From positions 3,823,985 to 3,887,984 of the forward strand of contig NZ_MQWD01000001.1 in the NCBI RefSeq assembly GCF_002283365.1: a stretch of DNA of 64,000 nucleotides. Reading direction: 5' to 3'. The position numbers and the translations under genes are program-made. Within the stretch, counting starts at the first letter, position 1; each line of letters opens with the position of its first letter. The stretch comes from Rubrivirga marina. Lineage in GTDB: Bacteria > Bacteroidota > Rhodothermia > Rhodothermales > Rubricoccaceae. The notes below the pieces were generated by a model. It ran no database searches and was not told the origin of the DNA. It saw only the letters and a list, made by a program, of their open reading frames with translations. Below, piece after piece: positions 26,827 to 35,030 of this stretch.

Positions 26827-27012
26827 CTACGACGCCTGTCTGGCGTACGCCACGGACGCCGGAGCCGCGCGGCCATCGTCGAGGGCCTCTTTGAAACGGC
26901 GCTTCCGCAACCGAGCGGTCGGCGTCAAGCCGATGGCCCACCACACGAGGCGGGCGCGATCGGACACGGAGAGCCCGTCCAATGAGGCGCGGGCAGCGAG
27001 GTCACGTCCCAC
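26827..27012 (-). CDS. Hypothetical 61-residue protein
   Basis: A GTG at 27012 opens a 61-residue frame whose sequence looks protein-like: SVSDRARLVWWAIGLTP followed by ARLRKRRFKEALDD. It is predicted helical, basic and amphipathic. The frame is open further upstream with less protein-like sequence. No family recognised. The surroundings are largely decayed, so it may be a remnant. Confidence 0.3.
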   Translation of the reverse strand: MGRDLAARASLDGLSVSDRARLVWWAIGLTPTARLRKRRFKEALDDGRAAPASVAYARQAS

Positions 27013-27277
27013 GAGGACTCGCAGCGCAAGTCCCCCGCGGCTCGGCGCAGAATCGGGGGCGCGTCGAGCCGACGCGTCCGCGTGCTGTAGGACGGGAAAG
27101 CCGATGGGAGACCGCCTGGCGGTCTCCGAGTGGAGCGTCGTCTCGCCCATCGGGATGTGGTGGGAAACCTCGCAACGTGGCGACGCCCGCCCCGCCGACC
27201 CCACAGCCGTTCCCTGACGTCCCCCCTGGCCCATCCCTGAACCGCCTCGGCACCCGCCCCGTGAAGAACGGTGGCGT

Positions 27278-27307
27278 GGCAGGCCCCGCTCAGGCAGGCC
27301 CCGCTCA
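27278..27307. repeat. 15-bp tandem direct repeat, two copies
   Basis: GGCAGGCCCCGCTCA occurs twice back to back (27278-27292 and 27293-27307). The second copy ends at the stop of the small hydrophobic frame at 27305. Confidence 0.8.
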
Positions 27308-27394
27308 GGAGTGAGAGGCGGACGCGGCAACGAGGCCAGCCAGCGCGGCGGCGAAGCCGAGCACGAGGTCAGGCGTGAGAGTGTAGAGGATCAC
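27305..27394 (-). CDS. Possible 29-residue hydrophobic peptide
   Basis: A GTG at 27394 starts a short frame with one hydrophobic stretch (DLVLGFAAALAGLVAASA) ending at TGA. It is similar in character, not in sequence, to the small frame at 26620. The IS element lies about 110 bases upstream of it on this strand. It may be real, a relic or chance. Confidence 0.2.
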   Translation of the reverse strand: MILYTLTPDLVLGFAAALAGLVAASASHS

Positions 27395-27506
27395 AACAGG
27401 CAGTGGAAGGTGGTGGGACGAGTGCGTCGGCCCCTAGAACCTCCGAGTGGAGCCCGCGGACGGCGTCCGACACGGAGACCCGTCCCTGTCCTACGGCGCC
27501 GGTTTA

Positions 27507-28440
27507 GGACCTATCCGAAAAGGTAGTCGTCGGCTGAGATCGGGCATCGGCGCCAGACGATCACGGCACACGCCAGGTGGAGCAAGGCCGCGAAGTTCTC
27601 GGCCTTCTTCTCCCACCGGATTAGCAGCCGCCGGAACCGGTTGAGCCACGAGTGCGCCGCCTCGACGACCCATCGTCGTGCCCGGTACCCCGGCATCTTC
27701 AGCGCCAGCTTCTCGTCGCCTCGGCTCAGGATGTGGGTGACGTACCCCGATGCGCTCAGCGCCGAGCGGACCGAATCGAAGTCGTACCCCTTGTCGGCGC
27801 ACAGGTGCTGCTCGGCCTCGAACGACACGACGGCCATCGAGTCGAGCACGGGCTCGACCTGCGTCATGTCGTTGCGGTTGGCGCCGGTCACGACGAGCCC
27901 GACCGGGAGCCCGTGGCCTTCGGTGAGCAGGTGGCGCTTGGTGCCCGACTTGCCGCGATCCGTCGGGTTGGGGCCGGTCGCCGCGCCCCCGAGCGGCGCC
28001 TTCGTCGTCGCCCCGTCGATCGCTTGCCACGTCCAGTCGAGCCCGACGGAGGCGTCGAACTCGACGAGTCCCGTCGCCCAGAGGTGAGCGAAGACGTCGG
28101 CCTCGGCCCACTCCTGGAACCGGTCGTGGACGGTCGAGGCCGCCCCGAGACACCGTGGCAGCGCCTTCCACTGGATGCCGGTGGTGAGCACGTAGAAGAT
28201 CGCGGCGAAGACCTCGCGGTCGGGCTTCCGGGGTCGGCCTCCACCGGGTGGCTCGGGGAGCAGCGGCTCGACGGCGGCCCAGAGTTCGGGGGGCGGCAGG
28301 AAGCGGGCGTCGATCTCAGACTCGAAGTCGGGCGCGCTAGCTTGAGCGCGTGCGGGCGTCGCGGGCACGTCGGGCGTGAGGAGAGGTAAGAGTCCCTCAA
28401 GCTAGACGGCCGGGCGCCCGCACCCTTTTCGGATAGGTCC
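27507..28440 (-). mobile_element. IS5-family insertion sequence (IS1031-like), complete
   Basis: The element is 934 bp. Its ends are perfect 17-bp inverted repeats: GGACCTATCCGAAAAGG at 27507-27523 and CCTTTTCGGATAGGTCC at 28424-28440. The trinucleotide TTA flanks both sides (27504-27506 and 28441-28443), a 3-bp target duplication of the TNA type known for IS1031-group elements. One intact transposase gene fills it. Clean ends and an intact gene suggest recent arrival. Confidence 0.93.
27511..28368 (-). CDS. IS5-family transposase
   Basis: This 285-residue DDE transposase has an N-terminal DUF4096-like region (LWAAVEPLLPEPPGGGRPRKPDREVFAAIFYVLTTG IQWKALP) followed by the DDE domain. The first acidic residue lies in AIDGATTKAP, the second in CADKGYDFDSV, and the glutamate is in RWEKKAENFAAL after HSWLNRFRRLL. 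The frame is uninterrupted and covers nearly the whole element, with the stop just inside the left inverted repeat. No second frame or programmed frameshift is needed. Confidence 0.93.
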   Translation of the reverse strand: MPATPARAQASAPDFESEIDARFLPPPELWAAVEPLLPEPPGGGRPRKPDREVFAAIFYVLTTGIQWKALPRCLGAASTVHDRFQEWAEADVFAHLWATGLVEFDASVGLDWTWQAIDGATTKAPLGGAATGPNPTDRGKSGTKRHLLTEGHGLPVGLVVTGANRNDMTQVEPVLDSMAVVSFEAEQHLCADKGYDFDSVRSALSASGYVTHILSRGDEKLALKMPGYRARRWVVEAAHSWLNRFRRLLIRWEKKAENFAALLHLACAVIVWRRCPISADDYLFG

Positions 28441-28511
28441 TTAGCCCCCCGGACCAGGGCCGCCCCCTGTCACGCCCGCGTTCCGACGACGCGGACGCAT
28501 CCCCGTCATCG

Positions 28512-29471
28512 CTACCGCGCCACCGTCAACTGGCGAACGACGACGTGTTCGCCGGCCGCGAGGCGGACGAGAAGGAGGCCAGCTGGCACGTCGGCGAGGT
28601 CGAGCACGACCCGAACCACGCCCGCAGGCGGCTCGCCGGCCTCGACGCTCACGACGCGGCGGCCGAGCACGTCGACCACCTTGGCGGTCACCGAGGTGGG
28701 CGCGTCGAGCCGGAGCGTCGCCGTCAGCGGACCGGCCGACGGGTTCGGGAAGACGGCCGCCTCGGGCGCCGCCTCGACCGAGGCGGCCAGGGCCGGCCGG
28801 TTCGGCGCGCGGTGGATCTGGGACGCGTTGAGTGAGCCGCGCGACTCGTAGCGCGGGCCGTGCCATTGGAAGTGTTCGTACTCCGACCCGACGCCGATGA
28901 GTCGGATCGTCCGGAGGTACGGCGTGGAGTTCGTCTCCTCGATCCCGACGTCCTCCGACGTCAGCCCGGCCGAACTGGGGCGAGAGTCGAGGAGGAACGG
29001 ATTGGGCTGGCCCTGGCGCGTCGCGATCCACTCCGAGCGGGCGTGCTCCTCGGCGCTCGTCGGGTCGGCGTAGTGCCAGTCGATGAGGTCCCGGGCCATC
29101 GCCGCGAAGAAGGCATCGCCACCGGCCGACGAGACCTCCGAGGGGTAGATCGTGGCGACGTAGAACGCCGAGCGAGCGGCGTCCCCCTTGTGGTCGTGGC
29201 ATGGCCCGAACCGGCCCGCGAAGCCCAGCGTCGGATTCTGCTGGCCGAGCTCGCTCCACTCCTCGGCCACCGTCGCAGGCGCTGTCCGTCGTGACCTGGG
29301 CGCCACGGTATCAGCGGTCGGCGTCGGCGTCGACGACCTCGCCGAACCGGTGGCTGGTGCGGTCCGAGTTGGCCTCGATCCGCGACGGGTACAGGTTGTG
29401 ATGGCTCCGCGCCGGCTCCGACGCCGCCCCGCACCCCTGCGGCCGGTTGTGCTCCGCGCGCCTCGCGCGAA
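28512..29471 (-). pseudogene. Broken secreted endonuclease I with type IX sorting domain
   Basis: The 5' part reads EHNRPQGCG, then SHHNLYPSRIEANSDR, matching the endonuclease I core, but the usual EHTWPQS catalytic motif has decayed and the N-terminus is missing. A TGA then falls where a tryptophan is expected (DADADR-stop-YRGAQ). After that the frame shifts into TVAEEWSELGQQNP, KGDAARSAFYVATIYPSE, DLIDWHYADPTSAEEH and GQPNPFLLD, followed by a type IX C-terminal domain (VFPNPSAGP, VVDVLGRRVVSVE). The longest intact reading is 28512-29306. Truncation, nonsense and frameshift together make function unlikely. Confidence 0.82.
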
Positions 29472-31124
29472 TTACGCGCCCGCCTCGGTGCGCCCCTCGA
29501 CACCCTCGGAGGCGGCCCCGACCGTCGCCGAGGGGGGGGCGATGCCGTCGCCGGCCGGAGGCGCGCCGGGCAGGCACACCACGAACGTCGTCCCCTCCCC
29601 TTCCTCGGTCTCGACCGACAGCTCGCCGCTGTGCCCGTGGACGACGATCTCGTAGGCCAGCGACAGCCCGAGGCCGGTGCCCTCGCCCGTCGGCTTGGTC
29701 GTGAAGAACGGCTCGAAGATCCGGTCGCGGACCTCGGGCGAGATGCCGATCCCGTTGTCGGCGATCTCGACGCGGACGCCGCCGTCGCCCCAGGGCCGCG
29801 AGGTCACGGTCAGCGTCGGGTCGAAGTCGGGCGCCTCGGCGGCACGCGCGCGGAGGGCCTGGAGCGCGTTGTCGAGGAGGTTCAAGAACACCCGCCCCAT
29901 CTCTTCGGGCACCATCACGACCTCGCCCACCTCGGCGTCGAAGTCGGTCTGGATGTCGACGTTGAAGCCGGTGTGCTCGGCCCGCATCCCGTGGTAGGCC
30001 AGCCCGACGTACTCCTTGAGGAGGCTGTTGAGCGGGGCCGGCCGGCTCGGGCCCGGCGTGGCCCGGCTGTGGGCCAGCATCGAGCGGATGATCCCGTCGG
30101 CCCGGCGCCCGTGCTCGCGGATCTTGACGGCGTTCGAGCGGAGGTCGTCGAGGAGGTCGCCAGACGTGTCGAGGGCCTGGGCGACCGTCTGCTGGTCGTC
30201 CTCGCGGATCTCCTGCTCGAAGTCGTCGAGGAGCTCGACGAGGAGCTGGGCGAAGTTGTTGACGAAGTTGAGCGGGTTCTTCAGCTCGTGGGCGACCCCG
30301 GCCGTGAGCTGCCCGAGGCTGGCCATCTTCTCCTGCTGGACGAGCTGCGTCTGGGCCTGCTCGAGCCGGCTGAGCGAGGTGGTCAGCTCGGCCTGCTGCT
30401 GCTCGAGCTCGGAGCTCCGGGCCTCGAGCTGGCGGCCCCGCTGCTGGAGCCGGTCGCGGAGCCGCGACAGCCGGAGCGTCCCGCGGTACTGGGCCCGCCG
30501 GCCGGCGTAGAGCGCCGCGCTCATGGCCGTGCAGAGGAACGTCACGAGGACGAGGTACGACATCCGGCGGACGCCCTCGCCCGGATCGGTGATCTGCCCG
30601 ACCTCGCCCAGCATCACGGCCGCCCCCGTGTGGAGGACCGTGATGATGACGCCGAGCGCGAGCGTCTGCACGGGCTGGAACGGGACGGTCCCGACCGTGA
30701 ACAGGAGGAGCAGCGACAGCCACGCCGCGAGGAACTCGATGTCCTGCCGCCCCACGTCGACGTACATCAGGATGCCGGAGCCCACGAGGACGTAGGTGGC
30801 CAGCAGCCACCGGCTGATGTGGAGGCCCGGCCGGAACCGCGCCACGCCGAGGAACACGGCGGCGATCGCGTACACGAACAGCTTCTCCGAGAGCGCGTCG
30901 CCGATCTGCCCCGCCGCCCCACGCATGCCGGCCCCCTCCAGCACCGACGTCACCCCCGCCGACACGCCGACCCCGACCAGCGCCACGATCCCGAACAGCC
31001 CGGCCACCTTCATGCCCAGCACCGACGCCCCGTCGAGGACGGCCCGGAACCCGGGGTCGCGCTCCGCCCGCGAGGGAGCGACGTAGCGCTCCCAGAGCAC
31101 TCGAAGGCGGACGGAAGGGGACAT
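29472..31124 (-). CDS. Membrane sensor histidine kinase
   Basis: This protein has 550 residues. About six hydrophobic segments lie between residues 35 and 210, followed by a coiled coil (SRLRDRLQQRGRQLEARSS and on), then HisKA with the phosphorylated histidine in GVAHELKNPLNFVNN near 295. The HATPase domain has LLDNALQA, ADNGIGI, IFEPFFTTKPTGEGTGLGLSL and a C-terminal alanine-rich tail. It should autophosphorylate in response to an unknown membrane signal. No response regulator is adjacent, so it is an orphan here. It is divergent from hrpB. Confidence 0.9.
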   Translation of the reverse strand: MSPSVRLRVLWERYVAPSRAERDPGFRAVLDGASVLGMKVAGLFGIVALVGVGVSAGVTSVLEGAGMRGAAGQIGDALSEKLFVYAIAAVFLGVARFRPGLHISRWLLATYVLVGSGILMYVDVGRQDIEFLAAWLSLLLLFTVGTVPFQPVQTLALGVIITVLHTGAAVMLGEVGQITDPGEGVRRMSYLVLVTFLCTAMSAALYAGRRAQYRGTLRLSRLRDRLQQRGRQLEARSSELEQQQAELTTSLSRLEQAQTQLVQQEKMASLGQLTAGVAHELKNPLNFVNNFAQLLVELLDDFEQEIREDDQQTVAQALDTSGDLLDDLRSNAVKIREHGRRADGIIRSMLAHSRATPGPSRPAPLNSLLKEYVGLAYHGMRAEHTGFNVDIQTDFDAEVGEVVMVPEEMGRVFLNLLDNALQALRARAAEAPDFDPTLTVTSRPWGDGGVRVEIADNGIGISPEVRDRIFEPFFTTKPTGEGTGLGLSLAYEIVVHGHSGELSVETEEGEGTTFVVCLPGAPPAGDGIAPPSATVGAASEGVEGRTEAGA

Positions 31125-31414
31125 CGGGCGGCGGTTGGGCGCCCCTCCTACTCAGCACCTCGCGGATTGTCCCCGGGAGCTCGGCGCGCCCGAACCGCCC
31201 GCGGAGCCGCCCATCGGACGCACCGGCGGAGCGCCCCCCACGGACCGGACTCCGCGTCCACCGTCGCCCCTGCGCTCGCGCTCGACGAGAGACCGCCCGA
31301 ACTTCGGGGCCATCCCGACGAACCCACCCTCCCATCGACCTCCCCGGCCCCCCGCTCCCCGTCGACGCCGTCCTGCCCCGCCTCGTCGCTGCCCTCACCG
31401 AGGCGGACGCGGCC

Positions 31415-33868
31415 GTGCTCCAGGCGCCGACCGGCGCCGGCAAGACGACGCGCGTCCCGCTCGCCCTCCTCCAGGCCGACTGGCTCGGGGACCACGGCAT
31501 CCTGATGCTGGAGCCGCGGCGGATCGCCGCGCGGGCGTCGGCGCGGCGGCTCGCGGGCCAGCTCGGCGAGCGCGTCGGCGAGACGGTCGGGCTCCGCGTC
31601 CGGGGCGAGACGCGGGTGAGCCGGCGGACCCGGATCGAGGTCGTCACCGAGGGCGTGCTGACGCAGCGGCTCCTCCGCGACCCGGGGCTGGAGCAGGGAC
31701 GCACGGTCGGCGTGGTCGTATTCGACGAGGTCCACGAGCGGAGCCTGCAGAGCGACCTCGGGCTCGCGTTGTCGCTTCAGGCACAGGGGCTTCTGCGACC
31801 CGACCTCAAGCTGCTCGCTATGAGCGCGACGCTCGACGGGGAGCGGTTCGCGGCGCTCCTCGACGGCGCGCCCGTCGTGACCAGCGAAGGGCGGACGTTC
31901 CCGGTCGAGGCCCGCTACCTCGGGTCGCCGCGGCCCGACGCGTCCGGCCGCGCACCGCGCATCGAGGACGCGGTCTCCGCCGCGGTCCGCAGGGCCCTCG
32001 AGGACGAGGAGGGCAGCGTGCTCGCGTTCCTCCCGGGCTCGGGCGAGATCCGACGGGCCGCCGAGCGTCTGGAGGGCACCGTGCCGCGCGACGTCACGAT
32101 CGCCCCGCTCTACGGCGACCTCTCAGCGCGCGACCAGGACACGGCGGTCTCCCCCGCCCCGCCCGGCACCCGGAAGGTGGTCCTCGCGACGAGCATCGCC
32201 GAGACGAGCCTCACGATCGAGGGCGTCCGCGTGGTCGTGGATTCCGGGCTCGCGCGGCGGCCGCGGTTCGACGCGGGCAGCGGGATGAGCCGGCTCGAGA
32301 CGGTCCGCGTGAGCCGCGCCGAGGCCGACCAGCGGCTGGGCCGCGCGGGGCGCATCGAGCCGGGCGTCGGGTACCGGCTGTGGAGCGAGGTCGAGCACGC
32401 CGCGCTCCGGCCGTTCGCCCCGGCCGAGATCACGCAGGCCGACCTCGCCCCGCTCGCGCTCACGCTCGCCGCCTGGGGCGCCGCGCCCGACGAGCTCCGC
32501 TGGCTCGACCCGCCCCCCGAGGCGGCCTTCGAAGCGGCCCGCGAGCTCCTCCGCGAGCTCGACGCCGTCGACGCCGACGGCGCCCTCACCGACCACGGCC
32601 TCGCCATGGCCGACCTCCCGATGCACCCGCGCCTCGCCCACCTCGCGCTCCGCGCCCGGGAGATGGGCCGCGCCGGGCTGGCGGCCGATCTCGTCGGCCT
32701 GCTGTCGGAGCGCGACCTGTTCCGCTACGCTGGGCGGCTGCCCGACGTCGACCTCCGGCTCCGCATCGAGGCGATCCGCGGGGCGCGCGACCTTTCGCAT
32801 CGCGGCGCCCGGCTCGACCGCGGGGCGCTCCACCGCGCGCGCCAGGAGGCGAATCGCTGGCGGAGCGCCTGGAAGGCGACGGACACGCCTGGCGACCTCG
32901 ACTGGGCCGGCCCGCTCCTCGCCCTCGCCTACCCCGACCGCCTCGGGCAGCGCGTGGGGGAAACCGCAGAGGGCGCGCGCTACCGGCTCCGCGAAGGGCG
33001 CGCGGTACTCCTCGACCGCGACCAGCCGCTCGCCGACGCGCCCTTCCTCGCCGTGGGCGACCTGGACGACCGCCGCGGCGGCGCCCGCGTCTTTCTGGCG
33101 GCGCCCCTCGACGCCGACGACATCGAGTCGCTGTTCGCCGACCAGATCGTGGAGGACGAGTCGGTCGGGTGGGACGCCGAGGCGGGCCGGGTCGTGGCCC
33201 GGCGCGTCCGCCGGCTCGGGGCCGTTGTCCTGTCGGAGGCGCCGATCCGCGACCCCGCGCCGCACCTCGTGACGGCCGGACTCGTCGAGGGCGTCCGCCA
33301 GGCCGGGCTCGGCGCGCTGCCGTGGGCGAAGGAGACGCGCCGCCTCCGCGAACGGATGGCGTTCCTCCACCACCACCTCGGCGCCGACTGGCCCGACGTC
33401 TCCGACGACGCGCTGCTCGACGGGCTGGAGGACTGGCTCGGCCCGTACCTCGCCGAGATGTCGCGGCTGTCGGACCTCGGCCGCCTCGACCTCGGGATGG
33501 TGCTGCGCCAGCTCGGCGGGTCGCGCGCCGAGCTCGACCGGCTGGCGCCGTCGCATGTGACCGTCCCCAGCGGCTCCGTCCGCCCGCTCGACTATTCCGA
33601 TCCCGACACGCCCGTGCTGGCCGTGAGACTCCAGGAAGTGTTCGGATTGGAGCAGACGCCGCGCGTGCTCGACGGCCGCGTGCCCGTGCTGATGCACCTC
33701 CTCAGCCCGGCCCAGCGCCCCGTCCAGGTCACGACCGACCTCGCCTCGTTCTGGCGCGACGCCTACTTCGACGTGCGGAAGGACATTCGGGGCCGCTACC
33801 CGAAGCATCACTGGCCCGAGAACCCGCTCGAGGCCACGCCCACCGCCCGCGCCAAGCGCCGTCGCTGA
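31415..33868 (+). CDS. hrpB: ATP-dependent helicase HrpB
   Basis: This DEAH-box helicase has 817 residues from the first canonical start. Motifs in order are the P-loop APTGAGKTT, MLEPRRIAARA, DEVHERS (the DEAH position), MSATLDG, TSIAETSLTIEGV, QRLGRAGR, an HA2 region and the HrpB C-terminal domain (WPENPLEATPT). Homology-like sequence continues upstream in the same frame (PLPVDAVLPRLVAALTEADA), so the true N-terminus is probably near 31334, where the codon is ATC. GTG 31415 removes part of the family's N-terminal helix just before the P-loop. A palindrome follows the stop. Confidence 0.93.
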   Translation: MLQAPTGAGKTTRVPLALLQADWLGDHGILMLEPRRIAARASARRLAGQLGERVGETVGLRVRGETRVSRRTRIEVVTEGVLTQRLLRDPGLEQGRTVGVVVFDEVHERSLQSDLGLALSLQAQGLLRPDLKLLAMSATLDGERFAALLDGAPVVTSEGRTFPVEARYLGSPRPDASGRAPRIEDAVSAAVRRALEDEEGSVLAFLPGSGEIRRAAERLEGTVPRDVTIAPLYGDLSARDQDTAVSPAPPGTRKVVLATSIAETSLTIEGVRVVVDSGLARRPRFDAGSGMSRLETVRVSRAEADQRLGRAGRIEPGVGYRLWSEVEHAALRPFAPAEITQADLAPLALTLAAWGAAPDELRWLDPPPEAAFEAARELLRELDAVDADGALTDHGLAMADLPMHPRLAHLALRAREMGRAGLAADLVGLLSERDLFRYAGRLPDVDLRLRIEAIRGARDLSHRGARLDRGALHRARQEANRWRSAWKATDTPGDLDWAGPLLALAYPDRLGQRVGETAEGARYRLREGRAVLLDRDQPLADAPFLAVGDLDDRRGGARVFLAAPLDADDIESLFADQIVEDESVGWDAEAGRVVARRVRRLGAVVLSEAPIRDPAPHLVTAGLVEGVRQAGLGALPWAKETRRLRERMAFLHHHLGADWPDVSDDALLDGLEDWLGPYLAEMSRLSDLGRLDLGMVLRQLGGSRAELDRLAPSHVTVPSGSVRPLDYSDPDTPVLAVRLQEVFGLEQTPRVLDGRVPVLMHLLSPAQRPVQVTTDLASFWRDAYFDVRKDIRGRYPKHHWPENPLEATPTARAKRRR

Positions 33869-33876
33869 CCTCCTCT

Positions 33877-33892
33877 GCCTCGGCGCCGAGGC
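33877..33892. repeat. 16-base perfect palindrome after hrpB
   Basis: GCCTCGGCGCCGAGGC lies nine bases past the hrpB stop. It is one copy of an intergenic palindrome that recurs in this window (45904, 63947, with variants at 5934 and 18230). It may act as a terminator. Confidence 0.7.
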
Positions 33893-33936
33893 GGGGGGAC
33901 TCGACACGGGGAGGGCCGCCGCCGGATCTTCGGGGG

Positions 33937-35019
33937 ATGCGCCTTCTCCCTCTCCTGCTCCTCGCCCTGCTGGCGGCCCCCGCCCGGGCCAACATGGCGA
34001 ACCCGGTCCAGCCCGGGACGCCGGCCGGCGAGCCCGCAGCCGCGCTCGACGGCCTCCGCGTGGCCCGTGAGGTTCTGACGCTCGACCTCCGCCCGCTCGA
34101 GCGCGGCCGGCCGTTCGCCGTGATCGAGGTTACGTACCGGATCGTCAACACGGGCCAGGGCCGCGTCGTCCCGCTCGACTTCGTCGCCCTCGGCGAGGGC
34201 GTCGACGGGGCCGAGGTGTGGGTCGACGAGCAAGCCGTCGCCGTCCGCCGCCTCGACTCGCTCGCCGTCCCGCCGCTCTGGACGATCGCCAAGAGCACCC
34301 CCGCGCTCGACGGCGACGCGCTCCCCTACGAGGCCGACGACGGCTTCGGCACGCCGACGGGCCTCCGGTTCGAGGCGCCGATCCCGACCGGCCAGCACAC
34401 GGTCCGCGTGCGGTACCGCGTGCGCCTCGGGTCGTACGACGCGGGCGACCACCCGAACCGCGTCTGGCAGCTCGCCTACAGCCTCGCGCCGGCCCGGCTG
34501 TGGGACGGCTTCGGCCAGCTCGACGTGGCCGTGCTCGTGCCGGAGGGCTGGGACGTGGCGACGTCGCTGCCACTCCGGCGCACCCCGGGCCGGTTGGAAG
34601 GCCGCTTCCGCGGCGTCCCCGGCGACGTGCTGGCGGTCTCCGTCCGCGCGCCCGCACCGCCCCTACGACTCCCGCTGCGGATCGCCGGGTTCGTGACGGC
34701 GCTCGTCATCGTCGGGTTCTTCGGGGTCGTCTCGGGCAAGCTGGCGAAGCGGTCGGGCCGCGGCGTGTGGTGGGCCCTCCCCGGCACGGCCCTCGGCGGC
34801 ATCGTGGCGGGCGTGGCCCTCGTCGCCATCGTCGCGACCGCCGACGACCTCGGCGACTCGTCTGCCTACGGCTACGGGACCCTCCTCGGGATGATGTTCG
34901 TCGGCGGCCCCCTCGCCATCCTCGTCGGCGCCGCGCTCACGCAGGCCATCGCCGTGTGGACCCACCGCCGGACGCCGCCCGCGTCTCCGCCGCCCGACGA
35001 GCGCTACCGACTCAACTGA
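33937..35019 (+). CDS. Exported membrane protein of unknown function
   Basis: This 360-residue protein starts with a clear signal peptide (RLLPLLLLALLAAPARA). Residues about 20-240 form a beta-rich, non-cytoplasmic domain with TWO-strand features such as VIEVTYRIVNTG and HTVRVRYRVRLGSYD. The C-terminal third has three hydrophobic helices (RIAGFVTALVIVGFFGVV; ALPGTALGGIVAGVALVAIV; GTLLGMMFVGGPLAILVGAAL) and a short polar tail. I do not recognise the family. The arrangement suggests an extracytoplasmic domain anchored in the inner membrane. It is followed 11 bases later by an enoyl reductase-like gene on the same strand. Confidence 0.75.
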   Translation: MRLLPLLLLALLAAPARANMANPVQPGTPAGEPAAALDGLRVAREVLTLDLRPLERGRPFAVIEVTYRIVNTGQGRVVPLDFVALGEGVDGAEVWVDEQAVAVRRLDSLAVPPLWTIAKSTPALDGDALPYEADDGFGTPTGLRFEAPIPTGQHTVRVRYRVRLGSYDAGDHPNRVWQLAYSLAPARLWDGFGQLDVAVLVPEGWDVATSLPLRRTPGRLEGRFRGVPGDVLAVSVRAPAPPLRLPLRIAGFVTALVIVGFFGVVSGKLAKRSGRGVWWALPGTALGGIVAGVALVAIVATADDLGDSSAYGYGTLLGMMFVGGPLAILVGAALTQAIAVWTHRRTPPASPPPDERYRLN

Positions 35020-35030
35020 TCCCGCCCCCG

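Noticed and set aside
25106-26944. A 612-codon minus-strand frame in the gene-poor zone
   Set aside because: It has no recognisable motif, is dominated by Arg, Pro, Ser and Gly, and crosses several hairpins. High GC makes such stop-free frames common.
24969-27506. Possible CRISPR array or att site near the tRNAs
   Set aside because: No regularly spaced repeats were found, and I could not find a second copy of the tRNA-Leu 3' end downstream. The only tandem repeat is two copies of 15 bases.
32123-33907. A 594-codon frame antisense to hrpB
   Set aside because: It lies entirely opposite the conserved helicase motifs and has shadow-type composition.
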